A stretch of DNA of 64,000 nucleotides from Ephydatia muelleri (GCA_013339895.1 JABACO010000030.1:310001-374000); one strand, 5' to 3'. Positions 46,050-58,894 are shown, counted from the first letter of the stretch. The notes: generated by a model not told the origin, from the letters alone. Made by a program: numbers and translations.

Positions 46050-46441
46050 GTGGGGTATCGGACGTTGCAATACTGGCACGGAGCAGGTGCAAGATCCCCA
46101 AAAGTATTTTACCGTAGAGAAAAGGTGTAGTATGAAGTGTAGAAAATTAGACTTTGATAGCGTTTCCCAGTCGGAAGTTATAACGGCAAAAGATTTTTAT
46201 AACATTTTTTTATAATTGGATCACGATATTTTGACGTGAACTGCTCCATATGGCATTTAATAGAAATAGGTTACGGTAGATGTGTATGATTACAGACACT
46301 TATCTTGCCGTTTGGCACTATGAATATGAAACAACTAGATAGATTGCGTTGTTTTCAAAGGGTGGCGTCAGAGTTTGTACCGCATTGTGTATGATGAAAT
46401 CTGGCATACCATGCACTATATCATCCAGATCAGATTACTAT

Positions 46442-46670
46442 AGATCAGCAAAGTCTTGTATAAACAATTTATGAACCAAAAATTCCCAGATCAGCAAAGT
46501 CTTGTATAAACAACTTATGAACCAAAAATTCCCAGATCAGCAAAGTCTTGTATAAACAACTTATGAACCAAAAATTCCCAGATCAGCAAAGTCTTGTATA
46601 AACAACTTATGAACCAAAAATTCCCAGATCAGCAAAGTCTTGTATGAACAACTTCGGGACCCAAAAAATT
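46442..46670. repeat. Tandem repeat, 46 bp x 5
   Basis: The core AGATCAGCAAAGTCTTGTAT starts at 46442, 46488, 46534, 46580 and 46626. The first four units are almost identical; the fifth is diverged. Confidence 0.95.
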
Positions 46671-49322
46671 CCCCGTGCAGGGAACACCCTTCTAAACTAT
46701 AGAGATTAGATGCACAGTGAAGCTGAATCTCTGAAGCTGAACAGGATAAAATTAATACAGCGAGTACGTACGCGAGTCCATTCTAATTATAAATGGACAT
46801 ATTTTCTTCACTGGCACGAGTTATATAAGTTAACAAACATTTTGCGCGCGCTTTGAAAATAGAAATACCAATACACATGAATTCAGTACGTGAACTCAGT
46901 ACGTACCATGCTTGACAGTCACTTTACCAAGGTAACCCCAACTGAACAGCTCACACTCGTAACAGCAATGATCTGTATCACGTGATACACTTCAAAATGG
47001 CGATCATAATGTTGTCACCAGACTAACTGAAAAAAAATTAAAATCATAATATCGACTCGAGATAGTAATGTTTGGAAACGCTTTAAATAATGCTGCTCTG
47101 CAGCTTGAATTGCTGATCAGTAATCAGTACGACAAGCTGGGCCTACTGCCCTTGAAATTTGCTTAGTCTCTGTGTACCTCTTCCACTCAGGAGTGATTCA
47201 CCTGATCTCCAGTACTGCATGGTATGTGTGGGTATGTTAGGGGTATACGTGAGTATATATATGTGAGTATACCGTATATGTGTGTATGTTGGTCTGTAAT
47301 GAACTCGTAGTATGCGCACGTTCCTACAGTAATGTGTCAGTATTGTACAATTTCTGATCCAGGTTCTTGTGCACACCTTCAATTCATGCATACATGAACT
47401 TGTAAAGCAATTGAGATTACAGACAGTCAAGAGAAAGTTAATATACTGAATTATGGGCAATTGCATTTAAAGATCGTTCGGGGGGTGGGAGGGTGGTCAA
47501 TATGCCATCCTTGGCGAGGGGGAGTGGGGGATTGTTTATTGGTTAGTTAACTTGGGCGTTTATTATCATTATTAGTTAGCATTTATTATTTATTGATGTT
47601 GATTATTTCATGTGTACTGAAGACAACATTTCGCAGAGTTCCTGGCCTTAAATCCATCTAATGCTAACTGGGACTAAACCTTGGCATAAGATCACTGGCT
47701 CTTTACTCTCCCTCCAGCAGCATATAGTCAATTTGCATTGAACAGGTTTGCACACTTTAGTACATAACTTCCTTTTTGTTTTACACCACTAAGAAAATCA
47801 GATCAAATCATGGTTCATACATAACAGACCCAAAAGTGGTCTTGATTTATGACCTTAACTTATCATGGTTTGAGGGCTTTATGTAGAGGCTGTTTGTGAC
47901 AAATTTCAGCAAGAAAATTAGACCTAACTCTCCTGGTATGTAAAGTGTGAATGTATGTTCACTGGTTACTTTTAAATGGAATATTGCATCAGGGGAACAT
48001 GATATCAAGTAGTAAATCACAATATTGTTAGAGGAAATCGAGGCTATGTACCTCATCTTAATCACATTTTTGAATAAGTAGTACTGAGCAATAGGTATAG
48101 TGTGCACACATGTGCACACTGTACAGGGTACTTTTGTTGTGTGCTATGACATGGTTATTATTATCTTTATGGTATATCAATCATGGCATAATAACTAGAA
48201 GCAGAATAAGTCAAATTGTGCTAAGAGTGATAATATTCATTAGCTGATGATGATAAATTAATACTGCTTCTCTTTAGTCTGCCTGTTTTTATTTGTAGGT
48301 ACAACACCTTCTAAGTGAAATATCAGACACCAGCACTTTGAAGCAGGGTACAGTACAATGTAGTAGCTTATTTCCTTCTGGGGTTCTCAGCTTCACGAGG
48401 GGACTGGGGCACCTCCGTTGTGTGATTCTACTACACATTCTGCATTGCCCCCTGTCACAGCTGACTAGCTCATGCTCAAAATCAGCTTCAGGCTGAATCC
48501 CCATCTAGCACTGGCTGTATCTTTTCAGCCATTATCCAATTATTAGTTAACATTAGATGACAATTAAAGCTGCATACGGATATGTGTCTGAATTGTTCCT
48601 TCCTGGCCTAGTGTTACTTCTTTCATAAGATAAAAGAATTCACTTCAGACATACCAACTAGCTCTTAAAAGTTCCTCACCCCTGCACCTAGTATGTGTTT
48701 TCCATGTATCCTCAAAGGATGTTCAGCCTTGCCTCTTGGCATTGTGTTTATCAATAACATGAAATTAGTAAATTATTATTAAAGTTCATGGATGTGCAAT
48801 AGGTCTAGATGTGCTGTCTTAGTCTGCCAGTACCACTAATATAACGTACAGGTACAGGAAAGTACCTGGTGAGTGTGTTATGTTTTTGGTGTCTGCAGTC
48901 CGAATAAGGGAGATATTGTGGCTTCAAGGACTTCCCACTGTTAACTCCTATGAGAACCTTGCTATTTAGCAATTGTTTTGGATACCCTGTTGACATTTCC
49001 AATCATGAACAGCCATTCACCTGCCAAAGCCTTAGCTGCCTTCATACTAGCAAATGCACTATCAAGTATCCCCATACTACCAGAATTTTTCCATGTTGTA
49101 GTGAGAGTCACATTTACCAGCTCCCAGGTCTTTTACATATTCTTTTTCAGCCATGAGGACCTTTCATTCATAAATTTCATAACCCAGTTCCACATCATTG
49201 GTGGCCTGCTGCTTTTTCCACTAGAGTACCGCTTCCTTGTTCTGATTGCTGGATAACACTACGCCCACCAAGGATATTCTCACACCTATACGTGTACATG
49301 TAAATGTGTTAAAGGATTGATT
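46671..49322. other. No gene recognised; promoter-like palindrome
   Basis: Mostly AT-rich non-coding sequence. A perfect 14-bp palindrome GTATCACGTGATAC (46975-46988) containing an E-box core lies six bases from AAAATGGCG, a YY1-like motif common in animal promoters. Minus-strand sequence near 46904-46970 is open and ends in a GTACGT donor, possibly a 5' exon of the USP gene, but it has no ATG. Confidence 0.35.
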
Positions 49323-49837
49323 TTAAACACATCCTGGAAGACCATTCACTCTTTGAAGCCTGCTGGAAATTCTGCTTGGAAGGTTTTTCAATGTCTTCGA
49401 AGCCGACGAAGGTTCGGAGCTTGCCGGATTTTCAACAATAGTTGCTCTTAAGCATGAAGGTCCTGGCTCATAATCTACTGATGCAAATGGGTCCTCGCGA
49501 TCTGATCTTCTATGGGTTTCAAGTGACATCTCCATAGAACCGTATTTATTAAAAAGTTACCTGACATAAGCATGTGTACTGCCCATGAACTAATTTGAAA
49601 ACAAATTTGCAATTTGTTAATGCAATGACTAGTTATTAATGTATATTTAATCATTGTCCATCCATCCACAAGTCCTTTGAATAATATGTAGAAATCTAAA
49701 ATACTGGTCATTTGTATCAAATAGGGCAAGCATAGTGTGAACGACCACCTGTGCACACTGAACATGGATTCAAATAGACAACATATAGCTTCTTTCAACA
49801 CTTCAGACACAGCATCCATACCTGCTCCAGGCACTTG
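49323..49837 (-). CDS. Possible two-exon end of an unrecognised gene
   Basis: Exon 49837-49749 (acceptor TTCATGCAG, donor CACAG|GTGGTC) and exon 49509-49323 (acceptor CCCATAG, stop TAA) join in phase 2 and give about 90 residues: an Ala/Glu/Val helix-like part (MDAVSEVLKEAICCLFES) followed by a Ser/Pro/Arg-rich tail. I do not recognise a family. Support is only splice phase and codon-like composition. Upstream exons were not securely found; a candidate at 53331-53415 does not join in phase directly. Confidence 0.3.
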
Positions 49838-50139
49838 CTGCATGAACACTTACAATCATATTGCTTCACATGGCCCTGATTAGTATCAAACGTTCAATGG
49901 CATAGATACATCAGCAGGCTCTTAATGTTCTTTGTGCTTTGACCACTCCTTACATCCATTGGGGTATCATGACACAACTTGTAAGAGAGGGGGAGATCCA
50001 TAAGCTACAACAATATCAGAGATGTACTGGTTTAGTCGTTTCCTCGTGCAGGCAAAGGGAAGTGGATAATTAACTGTTGCACTAGACCGGCTAACATATT
50101 GATGCTACAGCAGACCAGAAGCCCTTCACTTTACTGTGT

Positions 50140-50330
50140 ATCACTTAACCTTAATGTCATTACTGAAGTAGGATTCACAGGGGGATCAGCAGCTGCATCT
50201 GCAGAGGTCATACATGTAGAATATTCTAAAAATTATCTACAGTGCGAAGATCTTGGATGGATATGTGTGCACTTAGCAGTTGAAATCTATGGTGCTTGGG
50301 CATGGTGCCAACGAGGTTTGAATACTCCTT
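50140..50330 (+). pseudogene. Retroelement RT C-terminal fragment
   Basis: The plus frame encodes LGWICVHLAVEIYGAWAW preceded by a K-x-x-Y-x-x-C-like stretch, matching the LGW...PL.VE.YGAWG block of the relics at 18826-19020 and 51915-52325. Short, isolated and degraded. Confidence 0.5.
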
Positions 50331-51914
50331 GCTGCAAACAGCTTACATATGGCACGGGGAAAGCATCTGGTGCAAAAAGGCAGCTTTGTCTAGTAATAGG
50401 TCAAGTCTGGCCCTCTTCCTCCTCCTATCTACACCACCATAATCCCAAATCAGATTGTCCTCAAACTGTATAAAAGGGTGTTCATGAGAAGGTACTCATT
50501 CAGTCTCATGTCTCAGTATTAATGAACTGAATTTGGCTGGGTAATTTCCCCCACCTATTACATTCATTTCCATTTTCATGGCAGCAATGGTATCACGCCA
50601 AGCCTTACTTAGCCTCACCCTGGGGGTTAGGTATAGCTACACGACCAACAGTTCCTCATGGAAAAGTCCCTAAAGCTTCATTGCTTCTGGTAGGGACCTT
50701 ACAGGGTACACAATGTGGCTAGTGATGTTTTGTATAATATCTCCCTGCAGTATTGTCATCCATAAACATCAAGTTGTCCATTTTGACAAGCTAAACATTA
50801 TTTTCAAACCTGGATAAGATGCAGGATGTACCAACTGAGTGAACTGACACTAGTCTGCCTGATGATCCTGACATCTCTGCTGACCAATCTCATGACGACC
50901 TTGAGGTCTGTCTCTACCTTATGTACCTGGGTCAGAAGACCCTAAAGATTGGGATGACACAGAGGTTTTTAGGATCCAGTGATGGTACCACAGAACATAA
51001 CAATGGTGGCAGGAGAAGCGATACACAGGAGGCTACTTTTTACAACTTGACTTCAAACAGTGTACACGACCTCAAAGAGTGGGACAGAATATAATGAAAC
51101 CTAAAAGCCTGCTCCTTTGTGTGGTGGGGGGATCCTACAATTGACAAAAATATTATACATAGCTTGTGGGCTTTTCTTGATGCCTTCAATAACTGTGGCT
51201 TGAACTTGTTTAGTTTAATAAGTGCATTGTCCCCACAATTCCTACCAGGCTACTACATAATGAGGACAGTGTCATGGACTGTTGTTTCACAGTGTATACT
51301 ATGCATACAGTTTGTACATAAGAATGAATGCAGCAGTCTAACATATGCATGATAAATCACTTCAAAAATGAGGTAGCCCCATATCCTGTATGCTTTTTGA
51401 TGCCATAGATCACTCTTGTGCAAGATGTGGAGGAGTCATTCTTATACTGTGTTGGCAATTTGAGTTGTAGTGAGCAGGTTAATGCCATCAGGGATACCAC
51501 TGCGCCATTAAACATGACAAATGGGCTGTTTCCAAGCCAGTTGGTGGTATGATGTCTGCACCACTGAAGAGATAAGAAAAACTTCGAGTGACCTCCACTC
51601 ATCTTCAGCTGCAAATTAAAGGATGTTACTTATTTAGCACATTTTGTTATAGTATCCAACAATGTTATGTACCTTCACAGTCATAAACACTGTGATTCCC
51701 GCACTTCTCGTTCATCATCTTCATAATCAAAAAATGACATTAAATAAGCCCCTTATAAGTATTGATCTTAATAACAATGCAATTGCATGTAGAAACTGTA
51801 TCAGCATTCATCTTTGTTGTGACGACAATTAGTTTTTAAAGTTACAATAGCAGTCACATTTTAAAATTTTTACAATATACAATAAGATACACCGTATTAA
51901 TTACAATCTGCGAG

Positions 51915-52325
51915 TTACTCTGCCTCAAAAGGAAGCCTCATGAGGAGAGCCCTAGCATTGGCCTGAAGCAGGGACAAGTTCAGGCGACCATATATGTAGG
52001 TAATCACCTCGGACTTTGGTTGGTTACACCTCGTGGCCAGGTGAGATGCCAGATGCAAGAATACCTCTTGCACTTCTGTGCCCCATGCTCCATTGGACTC
52101 AGCAGCTAAGGGAATATAACCCCACTCCAGCTCTGAGCACTTGGCATCGCTGGCTCAGTGCTTTCTGAGCTGGCAGCTGCTGTCATATGTGCTCTGACAC
52201 CTGCTTCTAAGATAATTACAGGTTTTAGTGAAGAGGTAACGATGGGGTCAAAGGAGGCAGCCAGCTTGCTATGGAAGCAATGATGTCTGTAGGGTGTGTG
52301 CTGCAGAGGTCTTGCCCTTGACCAC
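51915..52325 (-). pseudogene. Retroelement RT C-terminal fragment, collinear copy
   Basis: The minus strand carries a degraded HPTDI / KLAASFDPIVTSSL block, then WGYIPLAAESNGAWGTEVQE, IYGRLNLSLLQANARALLMR and a TAA stop (51915-51917). This is the normal block order of the family, which shows that the copy at 18.3-19.4 kb is rearranged. Frames shift between blocks. Confidence 0.55.
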
Positions 52326-55300
52326 TACCAGCTTGGACTGTAGCACTGATGCAGGCATGACAACAGGATTTGAGAACTATGTCTCATAGCCTGTTATGTA
52401 TAGAAACAGCATCACCACCATGTTTCCAAAGACTGTTGGATACATGGACTCATTTATCAGATAAACATTCCAAGAGCCTTCCCCATGTACATCCATCTCA
52501 CAGTCCATGTATCCTCAGTTTTAGAGCAAGGCCTGACGAGGTAATGATTTGGCAACCTTTGCCAAGGGGACTGACTATCTTTGGCAAGAGAGAAAGCAGC
52601 AGTAATTCTCTTGTCGTTTTTCCACCTGAAGATAAATATATAGAGCCATGAGATGACACATGTTTCTAGTTCAAACCCAGACAGTGACCACACTCCCAGG
52701 CCACACACTGCAGTTGATGTTAATAGACTGATTATGGTGACCATGGCATGCGGCAGAGGGAAGGAAATGTATTTTGGTAGCATAAAATGTTTAAGCCTGA
52801 GTCAACCATATTGTTATATAGAATGTTAGACAGCATGGATGCAAGAACAAGAGCACATGAATGTCTAAACCTGGATAGGATGAAACATATTGTAGAACAT
52901 AATTGACTGAATCCGAAGGAAGGTTGTTTGGAGGAGGAGAGGGAAGGGAAGGAGAGCTAGTTGGGTTGTGAGGCGGAATTACCACAGCACCTTCTGGTGA
53001 GACGTCATATAGTTGGTAGCAACAAGGACAGAGGAAGAGGTCCAGAGTATTGAGCCAGGGGATGTGAACGTCACTGGAGAACATGATATGCGCATGTTGT
53101 TGTGTGTGTGCATGTAACATTGTGAGAGCGATATGTGCTAAGCAACCTAGACAAGTGCAAGGTGATCTGCAAGTCATATATATATTTGGTTAATGGTCAT
53201 AAATGATTCACAACCGTTATTTAGCCCAAATAATCACTTCACGACATTTATCTGTAGACAGAGCTCGATTCAGACAACCATACAATAACATACGTATGGG
53301 TACATGTACACTTTATTACTACACACATACCTTCAGTCAATTTATCATTGGCGTCAGCTGTAAAAAGTGATTTGAATATGCTTAAGTATGCGAGATCCTC
53401 ACTGCGCTTGAATAGCTGATAATAAGGCAGGGGGGGGGATGTAGTGACTGCACACTGTTCATGCATGGCTGGGTAAGTTACAATTATGAATCAAAAACAT
53501 GCATCGAATAGATACACCAGATACAGTATGAGTCATATCGTAAGTAACAATGGGCTGGTCATCTTCACCTGTCCAGGACTGACTGATCCTAATCAGTTTC
53601 AGCTTGGTGATTAATTTCATCCTACAGTGTATATGGGAATCGAATGCTCAAATAATGAAACCCTCTTTGTATGCATGTCTGAACAATTTTGCATGGGTTG
53701 GAAGGCAAAGAATCCATTTGAATGATTATATAAATGATACTTATGCGCATCATTAAATAACTTTTGAATCGCATTCTTAGGTTGAATGAATCGTTCATAA
53801 CCATTTGAATGGCACGTGTTAAAATATTTTCATACTGCCTCTCGCGCAAACACCATCGTTATCTCATGAGACCTTCACCCACATTTTTTTGTGATGTTTC
53901 AAACTGAGTTTTGGGTGGTTCTCCATCCCCCATCACTACTTTCTGATACATCTATTTCATACAATTCAATTACATTTATTGATCTCTCTTTAGCAGTATC
54001 GGTATCACATTCCTTACTACTTTCTCCCATTACTGTATTATTGTCTTTGTTCTTTACTGTCTTCTTACTCTGCTCCAACAAAACGTTGGTTTTATGCTGC
54101 TGTGGCATGGGATACACGCTGAGAATAACTGAAATCCTCATGAAGAAGGTCACCGATAGGCTTGGCTGACATAAATGGACAAACCAGTAATGTTTAGTAT
54201 AAAAACATACTTCAACTTACCTGTTATGAAATGCTACACAACCTTCAGTCCTTTCTAGGTTTCTAGTGCTTGTGTCTAATCGCTGAAAGCTATCATGCCC
54301 TTTTTCGGCAAATCTTGGGGTTGAAATGCGTACAATAATGGACCACAGGATTTTTCTTCACATTGTTAGTACATCCAACGACCACGCCGGAATTCACAAT
54401 CACAAAACATGCTGAAATTCTCAATTTGCACAATACCACACTACAATATATTTCTAACCAGTAGGTGTGGCCTGCATGGAAAATACGCAACTAATTGGCC
54501 CAACCCGTTCAAAACTACATGTATCTATGGCCACACAGCTGTATTGGTCGTGACATGGAAGAGGAGCTGAGATCAAAGCTAAAGATGGTTAGTTTGCTAT
54601 GTAATATTTTAGTGTACATGTATGTATTGGTATTAATAAAATCAGTTACATTGTGGGACTAAAATGTGGTGAGTTTGTACTACTATTTTAAGTACATGTA
54701 CCTGGTAAGTAATATTTTGTGAGCTGTAACAAGTAATATACATGTACATGATGCCAACATGCATCTAATCTTTAGTTGGATTCGGTACAGATGATACATG
54801 TACAGTGAACATGTGCAGGTGGAGGTTTTCATCAATCATCACTAATGTACGATTTATTGCTATTTCTTTTAAATAGATAGTCACATATGAATCAATGCGA
54901 AACCAAACAGTTTGTGTGCCATTTTGAATGAATGAAACAACATTAATAAATTTTGCATGTGAATAACATTACCATGCAGAAACGTACAGTGCAAATTAAA
55001 TTATGATTTTGCATAAATTTGTATTGCAACTACATGTATAATGCTTAAATGGAATGCTATTATTTTGCTGACCCAGTTGTGCAATATACATATACAGTGT
55101 AAATCTCTAAATAAGAAATACGCCTTCCAATTAATTTGTGCTAAAGATCAGTATAATGAACAACTGAATTCCTGCCTTTTCACTGATACCCTCCACAACA
55201 TTGACAGTGGGCAATGGCTGTTGATTGAAATGGTTGCAATGGTTTGGCAAGTGTTTACGTGTGAAATGGTTACAATGTTGATTTTAGCCTATTCATAGTC

Positions 55301-57700
55301 AGCCTCGTAATTTCTTGTTTTTACATGATTCACATGCACTTGCTATGATGTAGAAAGCACAAAACAGCTGATACATATACATGGCTGTGCATGTACGTTC
55401 AAGATCAGTTGTACTAAGCAAGAGTCTTGCAGTCCTTACAATGCCAAATGTACTTTATGTCACTCCAACCTTTTTTTAGGTCCTTTTTCTCAAGCAGAAA
55501 ATGGATTCTTCCAGTTTAAGCTCAGCACTGCATGATTGCAAAACATTTTAGTGCATGTTCATGTATCCTATCTTTTGGAAGAGACATACACACTGAACAT
55601 CTTCACCAGCAGTATAACCCTGAAATAGTGGCCACAGACAGTCATAATGTTTGTTTCTTTTTCCACATCCATCAAATCGAGATGGCGGGACCAAAACAGA
55701 TCTATCTCTATGGCATGGTGGTCTGTACAACAAGACCGTCATAGATGTTTACATGACCTGATCGCATTTCAAATGTAGACACTGCAAGCCAATGGTCATG
55801 ATATCAAATGTTAAAATAATACCCCAATGTTGTTGTTTGCAGTCCAGATACTCTCTTTGACTTTCTTGCCACTCAAAATACAGGCTCCAAAGTTTCAAAA
55901 CAGCACATGGAGCTAGCAAGCACTGCATCATAACTGTAGATGATATGTACCGACTTCATAGAAGTAGGATAACAACTACACAAACGGAGCTAGCTATAGA
56001 GCCAAGAGTATTTAGTGGCGGGACCGCCTATCCTAAGGGGACACCATATTCTAGACTTATGGGTCTGGTTGGACACGTACTCCGGAGGGATGCATAGTCC
56101 TGTGACACCGGACATACACAAACTTGGACGGAAAGGTGGGAGGGTGGTGGGGGAGGATGACTCAAATGGGCGTATAAACTATGTATGGAATACTAAAAGC
56201 TTTATGCAATCATGGTCCTGGAATGAGAATTACATTTTAGGCAAGCTGCTTGCAACATATTATGCTGGCATGCTACGTGTTGATCATCATATTGTAATTG
56301 ATGTTAGCGGAACAATCCTATACATGTTGCTTGATCAAGCATCTTAGTTAACTAAACCATAAAAGTAGCAGTTATCCTGTCAGTGCAAATGCAATAAAAA
56401 TTAATAATTTAGGCCTCCCTGTTTATTTCACTTCATTGACACGGAACATTTTCAAAATGCGATGATGTCATCTTGATGTATTGGAATTTCTCCATGTGTC
56501 CAGAATTTCATTTTATGTAGAGGGCTTTCTACTGCACCTTGAGGACATCATAAAACGTACTCTCAGTCTTCTCCCCCTCCTGCCCTCCCCACACCCTAAT
56601 CCTTGTTACCCAGTGCTTTTAAAATACACCTTTTAACCCTTCAGGATGCCCAGCTGGATTGCAAAAGGGAAGATTCATCATTTAGAGACATAAGGAAAGC
56701 AGAGACTACATAGCTAGGAGATATGGCAGCACATGTACAAACGTTGACACAAGTCATCACGAAGCCAGTGGTCCTGTGATGTTAAGACTGGTGAGTTGGG
56801 AATATAAGGGGCATGGCAAGCCATTATTTGACATCAAAGTCAATGACACTGATGATCCATCTCAATGCAGCCATTCACCCAAATCATTCTTGGAGTCTGG
56901 AGCTACAGAGAAAAGGATTTATGAGTTGGACGAAGTGGAAATTCTACACCAATTGTAATTCCAGTTGATAGGCTTCTACATGGAGAAACCGAACTCCTTT
57001 TAAAGAGACTATAGCAGCCAAATTAACACATAAATGAGCTATTCCGAAATCTTAGGACATGATTAGCCTTTGCCATCGCATTCAGTCTGTGCCTGGAGGA
57101 TTGCAGGGGAAGGAGGAAGTGTGCTTGGATTTGACGATGGGGCACCTCTCTACTCTACCTTACATGTCTCCAGGTGGAATTATCATTATCAAAGTTATAT
57201 GTATGATAAATATACTTCTAGTTAAGTTTTATTTCAAGCTATTTATGTATGTTTATGTTTAATATTTGTTCAATGTTACTTATTGAATCGATTTAATGAT
57301 CAATTCTACTAGCCAACATTTAAGTGAAATTCCCATAATAGCAAAAAATCCACTCCTTACCGCGCAAATATTAATTCTTGTTATGTTCATATTGGATCGA
57401 AAAATGACCAAACCCAGATATGTTTTTTCAATATTTCAAAACTGTTGATTATCTAGAAGTCATCTACACATTGCTTGTTACGCACCTAGAATCGGAGTAT
57501 CTGTCATGGAGTTGTAATTGATTTTAACTACAGACAATAGATGACTGAGCTGATGAAGACACTAAATGTATGCGCAAATGACCATAGTGATGTAATTGAT
57601 CTGCAGATTGGTCCGAGGCCGAGACAACGTGTGTAACCGAAGGCTGGTTTCAACGAAAAATACCACGTCTACGCATGGGAAATGATACGACACGGCCGTG
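52326..57700. other. Gene-poor region
   Basis: No convincing gene. A short exon-like minus segment lies at 53331-53415 and a hydrophilic minus frame at 53899-54111 after an acceptor-like CCACAG. The rest is AT-rich with TACATGTA motifs. Confidence 0.4.
53331..53415 (-). CDS. Candidate isolated exon of unknown gene
   Basis: Flanked by a pyrimidine-rich acceptor (CTTATTATCAG) and donor GAAG|GTATGT. Encodes LFKRSEDLAYLSIFKSLFTA, then DANDKLTE. Codon-like and well spliced, but no family is recognised and no neighbouring exon joins it. Confidence 0.3.
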
Positions 57701-57923
57701 CAACACTTGACACAACCACCTTCGTTGTCGGCGAAGTGTACGTTCGGAATAAAGGTTAACGATTGGGGAGGAGAGAGGAAGGGTGGGCGTGGCAAATGAT
57801 GATCCGGGAAATCCGGTACAAGTTGTTGCGTGTGGAAAGACCGTGGTGACTCAATGTACTAAGGAAGCAGTAAGTCACAACATTGATAGATCTTACACTG
57901 TATATCGACGTTACCGGCACAAC
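57540..57923 (+). promoter_or_regulatory. CpG-bearing 5' flank of the M13 peptidase gene
   Basis: CG dinucleotides are much denser here than in the surrounding AT-rich DNA, and the stretch ends at the first coding exon of a plus-strand gene. No TATA box was seen. The transcription start cannot be placed. Confidence 0.4.
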
Positions 57924-57955
57924 ATGGATACGGACAAGCCTTCTTCTCTTGGAAG
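57924..57955 (+). CDS. M13 peptidase exon 1 (start codon)
   Basis: ATG followed by DTDKPSSLG and two bases of an Arg codon; donor GGAAG|GTAAGG. Chosen as the start because its phase 2 joins the acceptor at 58577 exactly. The ATG at 58549 in the next open frame would lie in the intron. Confidence 0.75.
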
Positions 57956-58577
57956 GTAAGGATTACTAGTAGCCTACCAGAGATACTAACTCCGCTAGTG
58001 AGTAGTGTTGTCTCTTCAAATTGTCGCTCTGACTCACGCGTTTGTTTTGGCCTATGTATGTACAGACGGTACATTTATAACTGGGAGTCAACTAGGAGAC
58101 CATACCTGTCACTATCAGTACAAATAGTTACCACTGTCGTGAAACCTGCCTTCACACCGTGACCTATTATACGTTCCCTGCCAACGCCCCTGCTCCCGTA
58201 TTTCCACGCTCGCATCCTTGTCGCACGCCGCTGTACTTTGCGTTAGAATACGCTCTACTGAGTGATGATCCGTACATGTACATGTTCAATTAAAGCGTCG
58301 CCACAGAGTAAGTGCATGTGTACGATACAGACTAATGCCCAACTAATGCCGACAGTGCATTGTAGATCCGTGTGTGTATGCCCAATTAATGCCGATCATG
58401 GACTCGTGTGTGTGTGTGTGTGCATGTGTGTATGGTTTTGATTAATCAAACTCATTCATTGTTCCTGGAGTCTCAGTGAATATACGTGTATTGATACTGT
58501 TTTATGTAGAAGCATAGGTTAGCTCATTGGAATGTTGATGGTGTGTGTATGAACATATGCTGCTCTCACCACCAAAG

Positions 58578-58894
58578 GAGCATCAACACATTTGAACCAG
58601 AGGAAGAGGAGCTTCTTGGTGGAGGGCAACGGAAGACCAACCCTCCCAGATGTTGGATAGGGATTCTCACCTTCTCTCTCGTAGCGTCCATGGCTGTCAT
58701 CGTGGGACTCTCCATCGGACTAGGCGTGGCCACCAACAGGGCCACTGCTGGGACCACAGGGACTTGCCTGACAGAGGAGTGTGTGCAGTTGGCTGCCTTG
58801 GTGCTCTCCAGAATGGACACCAGTGTGAACCCGTGTCAGAACTTCTACAACTTCTCTTGTGGCAGGTGGATGAGGGACAACATCATACCCACAG
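58578..58894 (+). CDS. M13 peptidase exon 2: tail, membrane anchor, ectodomain start
   Basis: Acceptor CACCACCAAAG, donor CACAG|GTACTG. Encodes RSINTFEPEEEELLGGGQ (acidic dileucine, a possible endosomal sorting signal), then the hydrophobic span WIGILTFSLVASMAVIVGLS, then TCLTEECVQLAALVLSRMD and NPCQNFYNFSCGRW, the signature start of M13 ectodomains. Confidence 0.9.

Larger units (their letters stand above)
37616..46248. mobile_element. 8.6-kb foldback-type structure with long inverted arms
   Basis: The outer arm 37616-38428 is an inverted copy of 45375-46248, from ATGGAACAGTTCAC at the left edge to GTGAACTGCTCCAT at the right. The inversion continues inward through CA-rich units on the left (38430-38890, 41550-42500) and TG-rich units on the right (44220-45385); for example 42270-42460 matches 44440-44620 inverted. 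A hAT relic and a Tc1/mariner relic sit inside. No encoded transposase belongs clearly to the arms. The left edge lies 16 bases from the repeat exon's acceptor. Confidence 0.75.

Noticed and set aside
48950-49256. Hydrophobic plus-strand frame suggestive of a membrane protein
   Set aside because: No recognisable family, no clear start or splice structure, and a second overlapping frame is equally open.
58543-58577. Upstream extension of M13 exon 2 as the start of the protein
   Set aside because: The frame begins at GTG with a first ATG at 58549, but exon 57924-57955 joins the acceptor at 58577 in phase, giving a better N-terminus. Kept as a possible alternative first exon.
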